DNA of 64,000 bases from Cryptomeria japonica (GCF_030272615.1 NC_081412.1:27609001-27673000); one strand, 5' to 3'; positions 1 through 14,383 are shown, numbered from the stretch's first letter. A program made the numbers and translations. The notes: generated by a model not told the origin, from the sequence alone.

Positions 1-2800
1 CCGGTTCTCATTCCAACATACCGGTTCACCTTGAACAAACATACCACTTCACTTTTTCACTTATACGGGTTTACATCGTCATACCGGTTCTCTTGCCAGT
101 TAGCTTACTACAATATACTGGTTCATACTTCATCATATTGACATCAATGACAACATACAATATCATCATGTCATCATGCTTTGCACATATGCCAACAAAG
201 TTATATGTTGAAATGTTATCATTTTATTTGTGCAAATTGTGGGTTGTATGAGCGTTTGTTGTCTTTTTTTTGTATATGGGTGTTGGGGCTAGTTTGGTTG
301 ATTTTCTAAAAGGCAATCAGACCTATCTCAAATGGGTTGTTTTTTGATTTTGTTTTTAGAGTCATTTGGTTACCTAATTGAGTGTCTGAAGTCAACCCTA
401 TGCAAATGCGTAGGGTTTTGTGCATCTATACAGCTATTGGCTTCAACTGTGTAGTGCTATACTGCACATGTACAATGTAAATAGACTTCAACTGTGGAGC
501 ATTAACCTATAAATGAATAGGAATTGGGATCAAGAGCACAATTCTTTGTTTGATCTTGTTTTGGTTCCTAGAGTATCCCAGAGGCTTAGTTTTGTCTTGT
601 ACCCTATTTATCATCTAGTTTTGGGTATAATTAACCTTATTTGGGTTAATTTTCTAATCATATGCCCTTTCATATTCTTTTTTATGGAATAATCCAGTTG
701 TTATTGCTTTTGGAAATGGTTTCATTGATGAATATTGATGGATAAGGTCTAGAAAGGCTTATGCATATGACTTATGATTTAGTATCCTGATTATGGACTT
801 ATGTATGATTAATATAAGATATATATGCCATTGATTCTTATCATTCCTTGCAATTTAACTCTAGGTTATAGGTGTTTAGGTGCAATTTATGTGGGAGTGA
901 CTCTCAATGGAGGTAGGGGACCTAAAGAGGTTGCCAAGGTAACCCATTGTTAGTTTCTTAATCAAGTGATGACTAAATAAATGAACTATGAGGGGAAATA
1001 CACATTAACAAGATAATTTGGTGCCCCACCCATTGCCTTGAGTGCTCGTATAGGCTAAGGATGGGATTGCGAAGGTCTAGCCATCTTAGGGGTGTTGATC
1101 TAGCATGATTGAACCTCCTTGTCTCCATGAAAGGACTTTTCGGTTCAACATGAGCCATCATATGGGAGTTGGGGCCTAGAGAGAGGCTTCTAGTGTAACT
1201 CATGTTCAGGTTATCTAATGATACTCTTTCCTATTTGTACCCTAGAACCCTATCCTTTGTGGTTGTGTATAGAAGCCTCTAGTGGAACCTTGTTATGTAT
1301 CTTACTTATCGTGTGTTTATCATGTTTTCCTTGGTATTGGTGTTGTGTTTGTGAGTTGACCTAGTTTTCTTATGTGTGGTGGCCCTTGTCTCTATCTCCT
1401 AAGCATGGTGGGGTGAACCTAAGGGCTCCACATGGTCGGGTGGTTGTTGCCAACCTCCATTGGGGAGCGGTAGACTTGTTCGTGTGCTTCGAATGGATCT
1501 TGCCATCTACTTTACAACACCTCTTTATTCATGATGTAGGTTATTTAGTTATTGTATTATCTTAAGTCATGTTTCATTATGAAGCAATGTAATTGAAATT
1601 ATTGTTATTGCATAATGGACACTCCTTATGGAGGATGATGTAAATTGGATTAATGTAATTTATATTCATGTAATCCTAGAGTAGAGTTTTAAGTAGTTTG
1701 GTGTCAAGACTAACTACTCCTAGGATTTTTACTATTTGGTAACTATTTGAGCTAAGATTAGTTTTTGTGTTAATTTTTTTGCTTTAACAAATTAGATATT
1801 AGCACTTGAATAAATAGACTCATTCTAAACTTCTTCTTCCCCTTTCTCTTTTACAATTTCTTTGAAAACTAATCTAGATTTAGGATTAGTTTAGTAAGTT
1901 TAATATTTTAGCTGGATTTATGATAAATTTCACTTCATGCTTCATATTAATAGTGTAGAATCATTTTAGTTTATGAAAATATATCATATCTCATGATTCA
2001 TTATCATTTTGTGGTACTTTAGATTTGTAGATGGTAAAAGTAGCCTATATTAATTAAATAACATTAAAACATAAATATTTCTAAAAGTTAGGATAAGTTA
2101 TTTTTTCTTCTACTAGAGTTGGACCTTGAGATTGTATTTTTCTTATAACCAACAAAGGACCTTTGAAAAAAATGGGTTAATACTGACCTCTAGGTTATGC
2201 ATGTGTGCCTAGAATAGGTACTATAAATAGGTTAGATGAAGCAATTCCATTTCAAGTGGGAACATTTTATTTGTTTAAATATGGTGTGTCAAACATGCAC
2301 TAATAGTAATTAAAGGTCCTCATAAAGAGTTAGCATGGATATCTATTTTTGATTAGAACAAGGGAACAATCTCTAATGTGTTTATGGACCACTTATTTTT
2401 AATTAAATTATTTTATCATCTCATTTTCATCTACACAATAAAAACTGCTATTACAATTTCACACTATTCGTGCATGTTTGATTAACACAACAGACTGAAA
2501 ATACACACTAGAGTCGAGACTTAAGATTGACAATCGACCTTTTTTACCCCCTCAAACATGATATGACTTCCATTGGAAACAATAATAAGGGCATTAGTAT
2601 TGTGAAGTATTTGATTACCTTAGGAATTTATGAAAGTGGGTTCTTAAGAATAATTTTGACACCAACACCTTTAATAATGGAATTTAGGGTATCTTCCTAC
2701 CTCTCAATCATATCCGAGTTATTATTTGAAGGTAAAAATGAGAAAAGTATGAATTCAAAAGCATGAACAAACATAAATTTGAACACAAAATAAATTATAC
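1..2800. other. Unassigned AT-rich DNA with old LTR-like debris
   Basis: No gene is supported here; the open frames are short and resemble no family I know. The first 130 bases carry several copies of a CCGGTTC-type motif separated by about 20-40 bases. Around 500-650 there is a TATA-like stretch followed by text resembling a retroelement LTR leader, and 1330-1510 resembles LTR sequence, but neither end has TG/CA borders or duplications that I can pair. Treat it as decayed repeat DNA. Confidence 0.4.
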
Positions 2801-2819
2801 CTTCTTCTCCATGATTGAG

Positions 2820-3786
2820 CTAAAGTGATGCACCCAATTCACTTGATTTCCTCTTTTGATTGAAAATATGTGAATGTCTCTTCAAGAAGCATAATAGTTA
2901 GGGCTTCAAAGAGATTTTAACATAATAGAAGTATAATTGCAAGTTATGATCAAATGAAGGGAGAAGGATTCAATTTATAGATTTTGAAATGGAAGAATGG
3001 AGGGCCAAGATTCAAAGTGGATTGGAGGGTTAAGATTGAAGGAGAGGAGATGAGTTGGATTGAAAGTTTATCATTGTGACAAGTGTCACATTGAGAATAA
3101 AACTTGTTATGGGGAAGAGGGCAAGGTGTGCCCACACATGTGTGAGCACATCTTGGGAAGAACAAGGAGATGACAATTGTAAGAAAAAGTGGCAAAAATG
3201 GAAGAGGTGTAAGAGTGGAAAGATGACAAAAGGAGAAAAGAGGAAAGTGTTTCGGGAAGAGTTTCCTCACACCTTTGAGAGCACCAAATAAATTATTTGG
3301 TCAAAATATGACTTGGAAGTGGGAAAGTGACATGTGTATGCAAGCATTTAGGAAGGCTTGGAGGACACATGTCACATGACAAGTTTGGGGATTTGGGAGA
3401 ATTAAAAATTAGAGGAAATGTTAATGAAGTTGAGAATTAAGGGATTAGTTAATTAATCAAGGAATTAATTATCTAATCAAGACTAGAGGAATTTGGGAAT
3501 TTTGATTAAGGTTTAGTTTAATTAATTAAAATTAATAAAACTTTAGAAGAATAGTTAAAATCGTAATTAATTATGAATTAATTATAAAAGAGGGAATAAT
3601 AATTAATTAAATATCTTTTAATTAATTATTAAACCAAGAAGAATAAGGGGTAATTAATTAAATAATAAATAATTTAATTAATGAAATAATAGAATTAGAT
3701 CAATATAAAGGGGAAAATTGACATTTTGACCAAATGTCAATGGTCGATTTTAGACATCTCCTTTTGGTCAATTTTAGACATCTACA
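2820..3786. repeat. Probable old LTR remnant, left edge unresolved
   Basis: The segment ends in TTTTAGACATCTACA, which resembles the ends of the two solo LTRs at 34480-35609 and 61828-63156 (both end GGTGTnTACA). Like them it has a purine-rich middle followed by a tract of AATTAATTAAATAA-like repeats. A sister copy of the terminal motif (TTTTAGACATCTCC) lies at about 3753. No convincing 5-bp target duplication pairs with a TG start on the left, so the left boundary is only a guess. Confidence 0.3.
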
Positions 3787-6700
3787 AAAGGAGATGAAAC
3801 TAAAAAGAGGAGATATACCACTTTACTAACCATACAAGGTGTAGAGTCGATCTTCTTCAAAGAAATATCCTCCATGAAATCATCAACAACCTCAATATGC
3901 CTAGCTTTCTTTCACCACATCCGTCTCCAAGGAAGGATTAGTATATCAAAAACAATCTTTCAACACTTAGTTAAAGAGAAATTTGTGTTTAATGAGGATT
4001 ATTTTTGTATATAAAATAATTGTTAATTCATCCCACTCAATTAATTTTATACTAAATAACCTTATTCTTATTTGAGAACATAAAACTTCCATAATATCTT
4101 CATCTAGTTTCACATATATTAGAACTCTCACATTAGGATGTGGCAAAGTAAATATTGTTGCTTTGGATTGTAACACTTCCCCTATAAGTTTCAATTTATG
4201 AAAAAATTTAAAATCATAATTGATGTGGAACGTTTTACATTTCAACCCACTTAGGGGACTTGGAAACAACAACATTTAAAGTTCAAGTCAAGGTTCCAAC
4301 AAAGGGTCCTAGATGCGATCCATATTTTAAAAACAACGACACATTTTTACATATTAGAATTTCTAAGCATCACCATGAATAAGCTAGGATACATCGACCA
4401 TTCTTAGATGATGGAAACATAGATCCTTACTATCCCCCCACATTGAAGGAACCTAGTCACAAATTCAAAATCTCTTAGGAGGGAGATCATATTTATTCAA
4501 GTTACATACGAAAATAGCAAATTTCCTCAATGTATCTTCTTGTTTTCTACATCACCCAATTTAGAGTTAAGGAAAACACCTAAAACTTTCATAGGTAAAT
4601 GAGGTGTCTTATCACACCCTTCTCATCTAGTGGATATTTTTCACTCAAAATGTTGGTATCCTCTCTTTCATATTTGTTACAAATAAAGAAACCCAATCTT
4701 TGGAACCATTATATGACATACATAACATGTTTGAAGGGCTTCATAAAGTCCTTAATTGAAGAATTGTCCTTCTTAACATTAATGCCAATATCAAGTCATG
4801 TTGTCAACCCATTAAAGACAACCTTATGACCATTTGATCATCCTTAACTTGAACTTCATGCACCATTAAACGCAAGTGCTCCCGAGAGTAGTCATACCTA
4901 GGTATAAAAAATTACCAACTTGGAACAATACCCACTAGACAAGATTATAAATAGGCTACATAGAATGATGAAACACATTCACCAATACAAGATAAAAAAA
5001 ATGAACATGAAATAAAGTCCAAGCCACCAAATTAATATAAACACATCTTATCCAACATCATAACAATGAACAACTAACACAAAGCTACTAATCTAATTAC
5101 TTCATACAAAAGACAATTCCAAAAATTCTTTTATTTTATTTGATATTAAAACAAATCAAAGTGCAAACATGACTATAAAAACTCTTTCTTTTATCATCCT
5201 CAACCAAGCATCCTCTTTTCCCAATGTTTTTTCTTAAATTTAAAATCTAAACTATATTTTTTTATAAATTTGTTAATTCAACTTTCAAATGTAAGACAAA
5301 ATTAAAAATAAAATGAAATAAAAAGAACTAATCTGTCTTTATGTTACAATTACAAAAAAAAGTGGCTATGTTGAAGCATAAAACTATATGTAAATTCTAA
5401 TTTGAGTAATGTTTTTGAAGTAATTTCATATATTTAAAATATTTATAAAGTACTTATTGAAGAGAACAATTATTTTTCATTTGTTTAAATAAGGTTTGTA
5501 TACTATGAACTCTATATACCATGGGCAACAAAGATAGTAATTTTTTTTTTTGCTGTAATTTATATTCATACTTAAATTGTTTCTTTTAAGATTCTTGTCT
5601 TAAAAGACTTCCTTATTGTAAATTATTTTTATAATTTAAAATATACATTTCTCTAATTAAAAAACAGATGTAAATTTTATTTTATTTGAAGAATATTTGT
5701 AGGTATTTATGGGCCATGTCTTTTTCCTTGGCACCCTACAATCTCTATAGGGTTGGTATTTCCTTTCACTAGGTGTCAATATCATGGGGACTAGTTATAT
5801 TTTTTATAGAAGCCACTCTTTTTATTCTATTCTATTCTGCTTGAAAAAGGCCTTATCAACACTGATTGTACGGCCACTCTGGGCTAATAATTTCAGGAAA
5901 TTGGAGCTTTGTTTTTTCCAATGTACGAATGCACATACATAGATAGATAATCAACAATTATATATATTTATAGATTTATTGAAAGTGATGTTTGTGGCAT
6001 CTCCAAAGATAGAATTATGGGTTAAGACAGGAAATCAGTACAAAGCACAATAGGTAGGGATTCTCTTTCCACACAAATTATTTAGGTGCAAGATATTTTA
6101 TTTTTATATTCATTGTCAAGTACTTTAAATAACAGTTAGCAATAGTGTCCATTACAAGATGTCAAGCATGGCATATTAAGATTTAAAGAGTTGAAAAAGA
6201 AGGAAATCATTGTCATTTGATAATGGTTTATAAGATAGTCACATAGATGATCAAGGATGATTTAGTTGGTTTTTGTTGTATTAATAATTTTCATTGGGAA
6301 AGTGGAAATATTGTTGCGAATTTTGTAAGGATGTTCAAATCAGTAATAGGAATTAAAAAAATTAATTGTGGTTTTTTATTATACTTTAAGAGGTTCATAA
6401 TAGCAAAGAATTATTTCAGTGGTTTCATACCATATTGTTATAAAATTATATTTATCATGGGAAACATTCTAACGCTGATGAAAATATGAAGGGTACAACT
6501 TGCAAAAAAATAGTGCATAGATCATTTGCCTCAATTTGAAGATTAATCATACATGATGGTTTGGGATTTTGGTATTATAACCAAATATCTCTTGAAAGAC
6601 GACATTGTGAATGTATGATGGCCAATTTATTTGATGGATTTAATACCATTATTGTCGACAAATTTACCATATTGCAACTAGATATGCTGACCAACCAATT

Positions 6701-7142
6701 TACCCATGGATGAGCATGGGGTAAGTTATGAATTATATGTTAAAATAACTAAAATGGGTATGGATGTACAAAGACAACATTATAGATTGGTAAGCTCTCA
6801 TAGAATATTCAATCCATAGATAAAAATCTACATCTAAAGGGAAAGATGGTGTGGTTGGAGATGTCTCAAATATATCTTTAAGAGTGATCATTAATAAGAT
6901 AAATTATTGCAAGGAAAAAAATTCATGGGTGGTAAGTTCTTGGTGATGGAGGGTATGCACATTATTTTATTTTCAAGAAAGCAAAATGGTCACTATTTTG
7001 ATATTAAAACTCTTTTGAATCATGATAGTGTGGTATTCAATAATATGCTTAAAGACTGCTACCATATAGAGAAATCTCACATGTCATAGAGTTGGTACTA
7101 GGATCTAAGCATTTCATGATCACTCGTTACTAGCATCAAAGA
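3787..7142. other. Unassigned AT-rich DNA
   Basis: No supported gene. A minus-strand open stretch at 4275-3967 (about 102 codons) has a weak resemblance to the N-terminal nucleic-acid-binding region of plant LINE ORF1 (DUF4283), with flanking stops and no other LINE domain, so it is not called. Plus-strand stretches at 6247-6489 and 6907-7089 resemble nothing I know. Most of the segment reads as decayed repeat. Confidence 0.35.
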
Positions 7143-8784
7143 ATTATACAGTGGTGTAATGCCCGCCAAAATACACTAGAGAAATAAACCAAAATCTACT
7201 AACAAAAAGGAGATAATTTTTTTTTCCTTTAGATTAATCTTCATAATAACACAAACACTAACATCTAGAGCACAACATTACTACCATTAAACATCATTGT
7301 GTCATTTACTATATACATGAATACATAAACATAAACATGAACCATACTAAGCAAGCAGAATAATCATTTACTTAATAACTTAACTCCATGTTATGACCAT
7401 ACAATGCATAACCTTCCCCTAGGGTATCTCAACGTCACTACTTGACATAAAACCAACACATCACATAACCATTTAGACATCATAATATAATCATACATTC
7501 TATCCATTTACTTTCCATTCAGCTATATCAAATCTTTAACACATAAGCATAATCAAATCACATAACATGTCCTTTGACATGATTAGAAATCAACAAATCA
7601 AACACTCATAATATCCATTATTTCATACACTATGAATACAACGTAAGTGACATAGCCATTCTCTTTAATAAGAATAGAACATCCTTTAAACTTCAACACT
7701 AATTTTCTAAGACAAGAAGATTTATCTTTTATGTATCATAAACCTTCACACCTAAATGATTTTCATTACTATAACCAGATTTATAACAACAACTACTACC
7801 CTTCCAATTTAAATTCCATAAGCTGATACATATACACATTCATCATGCAATTTCAACACAATATGATTGTACAAATACTACTCTTCCTTTCACTTAGAAC
7901 TATGCTCTATAATTACACATGTCGGATATCCAAAACCTTCCATGAATATACAAGAAGATCTTTTCCTAACTATTACATCATGTCTTTTTCTCAATTACAT
8001 CAACAATCATATGAAAATACATAACATGTGAATACATAACCTCTTTTATATTTACGTAGCATCATGATACAAAGTCTTCTTGTCCATGAACATAGAAATC
8101 AGCTCCAATGAATAGTCACATGAGGAATCCAAGAATCCAATCCATGCATGCTAGCATCCAAGAATGATATCCCAATGAAAGAAGGCATCAAACCACCCAA
8201 TCATGTGGAACCAAATAGGAACCACCCCTGTGCTAGGAGATGACATAAGGTTCCAACTCACACTCAAGATCTAAGCTAACACCTAATAACCAATGGATAC
8301 AACATGACACCACAAGACTCCAACACAAATATAACATACAAACACATCACGAGGCTAAATCAAATCAATGAAACCTCCAGAGGCATATGGATAATGCACA
8401 CATGTAGGGAAAGAGTGCCATCACATGTTATCCTCACAACAAAAGGGCCCAGGCCTCACCCTGATAGACATGTGGGACCATCTCAACCTTGGAGCCATTC
8501 AAGGGAGATCAGTTTACCACTCCAACAGTCTTCCCAAGCTCATCTCGAGCGTGCACGCTTCCAAGGCCATAAAACCAATTATTATCTTATTCAATAAATT
8601 CCTATATACCCAAACCCACTAATCAATTATTAATATTATCACTTGAAATTACAAAAAAACTCTTCATGTGGTTCCAAAAAGTCTAGACCCCCTCCTAGAG
8701 GTCTCATGTGCAAGACCCTGGTCCACACATGCAAGATCCTTCTCTTTCATGGACCAAAACCATAGGGTGGCACATAACAAAGTA
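7143..8784. other. Host sequence left of the Sirevirus-like insertion, possibly LTR-derived
   Basis: At 7153 a TGTAATGCCCGCC start resembles LTR starts of plant gypsy elements, but no matching CA end with a duplicated flank was found. The downstream part is AT-rich, with ACATAA/CATAAC-type low-complexity text. The segment is interrupted at 8790 by the complete LTR element; its continuation is at 17101. No gene is supported. Confidence 0.3.
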
Positions 8785-8789
8785 CATCA

Positions 8790-11289
8790 TGTTTGCATTG
8801 TGTTGTCATTGATGTCAACCAGTATGTGATGATTGTCGGTAGTAGAAATATATGTGGAATACTGTTATGAAGGAGTACAGGATGTGATATCTTGAATATC
8901 AGCTTGTGTTGCTAAACATTGGTAAGGTAAGGAAGAGTGATCACTGGTGACACCGGTACACAAGTTAGTGCTTGACTTGTGTGGATGAGATGGATAGGTT
9001 ACCAGCACAATGTATCATCGCCAAGGAAAGGATGTCAACTGATGAGTGTTGTGTTGATAGTCTGCGGTTACCAAGGATGGGTAAACAAGAAGGGTAGGAT
9101 ACTTGGATGGTGTTTGTGATGAAGAGGAAGAATGTTACCTGGATCACACCAACACCGAAAGAGGAAAATGACAGATCACAGGTATGTTGTTAGGTTGCAG
9201 AATAGCAGGACTCCCACCAGATGAAGATGCAGTCATAATGAGAAGCAATGACTGATAGTGAATGTGCTCACATCAGATCACATGTGCCTATTTGAAGAGA
9301 TGTTGCACAAATAGGGAAGTCACATGAAGTGCACTGCAGTATGTAGAAGACAAGGTGTTAGTCCACCGGTAAGTTGAGCTTATCTCCTATTATGAATTGT
9401 GTGCATTATAGTTTGGTGAAATAAGAGTGAATAGCTAAAGGTAAATTACTTGAAGGTTCACATCGGATCTACCAATGAATTGAGGGAATGCCTTAAGTGC
9501 ATGAGATCAGGGTTGTGCACTGGACCAACTGAGAAGGCATGATGAGATGTCGATACAGATGAAGAGTGATGAGTTTGTCATCCTTGACAAACCAACTATG
9601 ATATGATCAGAGCTGATCAAGGAAAAGGCATAGATGAGCAGATGCAGATAGAGGAATAATGGTTTGACTGAAGAAGGAGTCTAGTGAAGGTTGATGACTT
9701 GTGTCATCAAGAGTGCTTGCCAATATGTATGTTTACCGTTAATATGGACAAGGTGCAAATGCAAAGGACTTCCCACTTGATGGGAATGTGCATGCTTAGG
9801 TTAGTCATGTCTTAAGACTGGTTTAGGTGTTCCACCGGCAATATATCAAAGGGAAGACAAGAGTAGGTAACCAGTAGAATGTGAGATACCAGCAGGGTTA
9901 GCAAACTAGAAGAAAAGAGGAACTGGTAGAGTGGCTGGTCGGTGATCCTATCTGGACCGACTCAAAGAGCCAAGTTAATAGTTGGTTGATGTGGATGCCA
10001 CATGGAGTCAAGGTGGCAAGCTCGTAGAGGTTGGTAAAGTGTTGTGTAGAGTTAGGTATCTCTAGAGATGTGCATTGAATACGGATCTTGTGATTTGCGG
10101 ATCGGGTCAGAGGTGTATGGCTCGAGGAAGAGTGAACAACAAAGAAGAATCAGGGAGTTGTTGGTGCCTAGATTGAAGCAAGAAGATCAGATTGTAAGAA
10201 GACCTCGAGAAGGAAACAATAGAGGCATTAATGATGGTTTGATAGATGTAGGTCGAGGTAAAGGATCGTGTTTCCTATATTTGGAAAACGCATATTGGAA
10301 GGCACGACAATGGCAGAGATGAACAGTTGGCTGCCAAGGAGATCAGATTGAGCAAGATCTGATTGGATTTGGTTTGCCTCGAGGATGGTGAGGAAACTCT
10401 AACCGACTAGATTTTGAAATTGGTTTTTGGCAGGAAGTCGGGATTATAAATGTGCAAGCAAAAGACATTGTAAAGTGCTACTGAATAGAAGAAACATATT
10501 GTGCTACTACGAAGTGTATTACTTCTGCATATGAGAGAAAATCAGCCAAGTGCTCAATGAGCATTCGAGAAGTGAGTGAGAGTGAGGGAGAACCTGGTTG
10601 AATCGTTCAACCGGTAGGAGAGAAGAATCGGTAATGTTCATACCGGTAGAGCAGAAGTGGAGGTTGTAGAGAAGGCAGATTGAGAACCAACAAAGTGTTA
10701 TACCGGTGAAGAGCAGAGAGTAAGGTGGAGATCCAATAGAGAAGAAGAAGAGAAGGAGTCTACTGGTAGTTGTGCAGTAGAAGAGAGTAATAGAAGAGTG
10801 AGTCGATGTAGCAGAGAAGGTATCTCACCAAAACAGTAAGATACATGAAATGGTTACAAGATTCACTTGTAACAAGATAACCTACTTTTGTATTTGATGA
10901 TTATTTTGTGAACACTGAGTTGTAGCTCCTTTGGGTTGTAGCCCATAAATCAGGTAGGGGCTGGTGCCCTAAAGTTAGGGGTTGGTGCTCCTTGGGTTGG
11001 TGCCCTAAAATTTGTAACAATGTTTTCATTGTGAGGCTAGATTGGAGCAGTAGACTCCAAGAGCATTTCTCACCGAGGTTTTTCCCATCTTGGGTTTTCC
11101 TTGTATATGCTGGTGTTATGTGATGTCCCCTTTTGAGTGTTTGCATTTGAGCTAATCTCCTTACTAACCGGTAAGTCTGCATTGAGTTAGATCCATTAAC
11201 AGATATGCTCACATAGGATTGCTAAAGGGAAAAGTTTGAGAACAACTGATTCACTCCCCCCCCCTCTCAGTGGTGCATTGTGTCTAACA
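8790..11289 (+). repeat. 5' LTR of the Sirevirus-like gag-only element
   Basis: 2500 bp, TG...CA, repeated at 14601-17095. It carries several ACCGGT palindromes (8952, 9365, 10610, 10642, 10702, 11167). It ends with a C-rich tract followed by CTCAGTGG and TGTCTAACA, the same U5-type end seen in the other copia LTRs of this window. The open frames inside it (for example 10068-10322, conserved in part at 15870-16115) are LTR sequence, not genes. Confidence 0.92.
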
Positions 11290-11291
11290 AT

Positions 11292-11303
11292 TGGTATCAA
11301 AGA
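11292..11303 (+). other. Primer-binding site, initiator tRNA-Met type
   Basis: TGGTATCAAAGA starts two bases after the 5' LTR. It matches the usual copia site TGGTATCAGAGC at 10 of 12 positions. The two other copia elements here have the same two-base spacing and the same site, on the minus strand. Confidence 0.85.
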
Positions 11304-11362
11304 CTAGGTTCCTAGTTAGACGAGCTTTCTCTAGCTTGGGTAGATTTTGGCTTAAGGACACA

Positions 11363-13125
11363 ATGGTTTGTTTAGTGTCAATCCCTGCTCCAGTGTTTGA
11401 TGGATCGAACTATTCTATTTGGAGTTGCAGAATGGAAGTATTTCTATCCTCTCTAGGGTTTGATGTATGGATGTTGGTTATCAATGGTCTCCCTAAGAAT
11501 GTCAGTCCTCCCACTGGATCTCAAGAAGAAAGAAGTTGCTTATGCAATGAAGAAGCCATGAAGGCTATATTCAATGGGCTCACCAGCGATGTCATCTCAC
11601 ATGTGGATAAATGTAAATTTGCAAAGAGTCTATGGGATATACTAAGGAAGCTCTATGAAAATGAACCCTGCACTACTGGATCAGTGTGTGGAAGTGAGAT
11701 GAACAATGCAGTTGATACATGTGCAGATGATGAAACCAGATCCACTAGCAGCTGCAACAATGATGATGAAGGAACCCACCTCTTCATGGCTCAAGAATTA
11801 GAAGATAAAAGGCACACTTCTGAAAATGATCATGCAGAACACTCCCACCGACAAGATGTGTTTGGGAGTGATAGTGAAGGTGAAGAAGAAGAGGAAGCAA
11901 AAGTTGATCTTGAAGGAGAGCTTATAAATGCACTTGAAAAACTCAATAGAGTAAAAAAGGAATACAAGCTATTCAAGAATGTTTCTATAGTAAAATGCCT
12001 TGAAGAATTTGAGAAATGCCTCTCAGAGTTGAAGTCTCGGGCAGAGGAAATAAAGGAGTGTCAGTGTGATGGTCTAGTATCTATACTAGAAGTTAAAAAT
12101 GAAGAAAATCAGAAGCTACTTAGAGAAATGGAGATTCTCTGAAATGACCTTGAGAAGTGTCAGGATGAGCTCAAGGTGAAATTTAGGTTTGATGGCAACA
12201 GTGATGCCTTGGACAAGATGTTAAAGATGCAAAAGCATGCCAAGGACACTGAAGGGTTAGGTAGTGGTGTCGATGAATGCTCCACCAGCAAGAATGTCCC
12301 CCACAATGACATTTGGTTTGTCTCCTCAAATGGAGAGAACAAGGGACATACCTTCATAGTTAGAAATGCTCCCCAGAAGAAGGTTGACCTAAGAACAACT
12401 AGTGAAGACTTGCAGACAAGATTGAAGATCATTGTTGCAAGAAGAAGGAAGAATGCAAATCCCAAAGGTAAAGGGAAGATGGGAGAACACTGTTTCACAA
12501 AAAGTGGAAAAATGAGAAGACAACAAAGAGAATCTCCTAGTGGCAGAGGACAAGGAAATTCTACTACCCACAGGTAAAGAAAGTATGGGAGAAGAAGAGA
12601 CCAGATGGAAAAGCTGCATAGAATGGACAACCAAGGATCCACTCTCAAAGAAGAAGAAATGAAGATGCAAAACCGGTAAGATCTCCCCATGCATGGCAAA
12701 ATAAATTTGTAAGTCATATGCCATCCTTTACCAGCTACTACTTTGCATGTAATGCTTATGGCCATAGGGCAGGGGAATGTAGAAAGAGATCCAGAAAGGA
12801 TAGTGGAGGATCTCATAGAAATCATGCATATGAGAAAAATGTATCCAGGAGTAGATACATGTATGTCCCCTCTCCCGGTTATGCAAATGTTGTCTGTCAT
12901 AACCGCAATGTTTCTGGCCATAGAGAGTTTGAGTGCAGGAAGAGGAATCTACAACCACATGAAGACCAATACAACAAAAATGCTCTACAAAAAGCTAAAA
13001 ACAGAGCATATAGAAGGAAGAGACCTGCATGGAACCAAAGGAGAAATGTCCCTGCACAAGCAAGAGGTCCACCGGTTTCGGTTGCTAGTCATAGCAACAT
13101 GACCAAAAGAAGATGGTCAAACTAG
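11363..13125 (+). pseudogene. gag: Decayed copia/Sirevirus gag polyprotein
   Basis: Gag forms the particle that packages element RNA. The likely start is the ATG at 11363, since the open frame extends back into the primer site. An N-terminal DUF4219-like segment (FDGSNYSIWSCRME) is followed by the start of a UBN2 domain (KSLWDILRKLYEN), most of which is deleted. Next come an acidic stretch and a Leu/Glu/Lys-rich coiled-coil (about 11865-12240). A TGA at 12140-12142 interrupts the frame, which then resumes in the same frame to a TAA at 12575. After a frame change (12718-13125) there are two degenerate zinc knuckles. In the first the leading Cys is Tyr (Y-x2-C-x4-H-x4-C); in the second the second Cys is Arg (C-x2-R-x4-H-x4-C). 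So the gene has a nonsense codon, a frameshift, an internal deletion and damaged zinc sites. The long minus-strand frame at 12160-12921 is a shadow of this gene. Confidence 0.8.
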
Positions 13126-14383
13126 TATGTTAAGAGATTCCCCAATCATGAAGTTGGGATGAATGTTGTGTGCTACTATAGCACTGCTTTTGTGTGTGAT
13201 GGAGGATCAGAAAATGGAAGGACCCATCAACAGAAAAAGGAAAGACCCACTCCCAAGTCTAAAAATGGGAAGAAGGATGAGACCAAGCAGGTATGGAGGA
13301 AGAAGACCATGGACTAGCACTGTGCATTCATTGCACAAGTGATATCTCCTAAGGCCTAAAGGAGATGCAAGATCTTAGGGGGATTAATACACCAAACTTA
13401 TCATTCACCCCCTCAGTGATGAAGGCAACATGGGAGAACATACTGGTACCAGAGCCGATATGAAAGAAGAAAATGAGATGATAAAGTGTGTAGAGGCTGC
13501 CTCAACTACACACCTACATATTAGTGTTGAATCACTACTGCTTGTGTCAATTCATGAAGGTTAAAAATTGGTATCAGATGTTAACCGGTATGTGTAGGAT
13601 GTTACCGGCCTGAATGCTAAACAGGTACTTGCATGTTATGTAAGACAATGAAGTTGGAAATCATTGCAATAACCTCGGGAGCATGGAATGTGGGGTTCAT
13701 GTCTCAGGTGGTATTGGAAAAGACCTAAATGACATATGATTGGCCCGGTTGTTGATCATGCATGCTTGCATGTTTTTGGGCAAACTGGTTTATTTTATGG
13801 CATGATGATGTCATTGTATGGCATTGTGTGAATTCAGGATCATGTCATAAGTTGTGGTGGATACAATGGAACTGAAGAGTCATCAATTGATCATATTTGT
13901 ATAGCTCAACCGGTGTATGGTGAAGATTGGAGTCCCGATAGTGTAGCTAACTGGAGATGAGAACCTGAGATGTATGACTCAGGCGAGTTCAAGTGCTCAT
14001 GATACAGAGCCGGCTTGCTTGAACTTGTAAGGATACTTACTGCCCAAACTGTAGGAGATGGAAATTGCAGTAAGCATACCCAAGATGGTTATGGTTATGG
14101 GCATCTACCTGTCCTCTGGCTGATTATATTCATGGTACAAGTACTATTGATTAACTTGGAATCAAACACGAGGTGTTGCAGAGTAGTATTCATTGACACA
14201 TTAGCAATTGGTATCAGTCCTTCTACAAATTGAGTGCTCTATCAAATAGGATTAGACCTGCATACTCAATTGGTGTCAGTTCATGGTTAAGACCCCCATC
14301 TCAAGTGCTGTGACTTGAGAGGATGTAACATTTGGTGACAAGATAACCAGTGGTATCAAAGGAGTAGTTGCATCCAATGAAGA
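13126..14383 (+). other. Non-coding interior between gag and the purine tracts
   Basis: About 1.25 kb where pol would be expected in an autonomous relative. I see no integrase, reverse transcriptase or RNase H motif in any frame. The text is interrupted by stops and includes a few CCGGT motifs. The longest open stretch (14015-14233) resembles no protein I know. Confidence 0.6.

Noticed and set aside
2527-3291. Short open frames at 2527-2766, 2950-3270 and 3076-3291
   Set aside because: Low-complexity or overlapping frames in AT-rich DNA without similarity, splice context or codon signal.
3967-4275. Minus-strand stretch resembling LINE ORF1 (DUF4283)
   Set aside because: Similarity is weak, stops surround it and no other LINE domain or poly-A tail is nearby.
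7153-8789. Solo LTR starting TGTAATGCCCGCC
   Set aside because: No CA end followed by a copy of the left flank (cagtgg) could be found.
10068-10322. 84-codon frame repeated at 15870-16115
   Set aside because: LTR sequence of the Sirevirus-like element; the repetition reflects the LTR pair.
12160-12921. 253-codon minus-strand open frame
   Set aside because: It lies opposite the copia gag; the plus-strand frames carry the recognisable coiled-coil and zinc knuckles, so this is a shadow.
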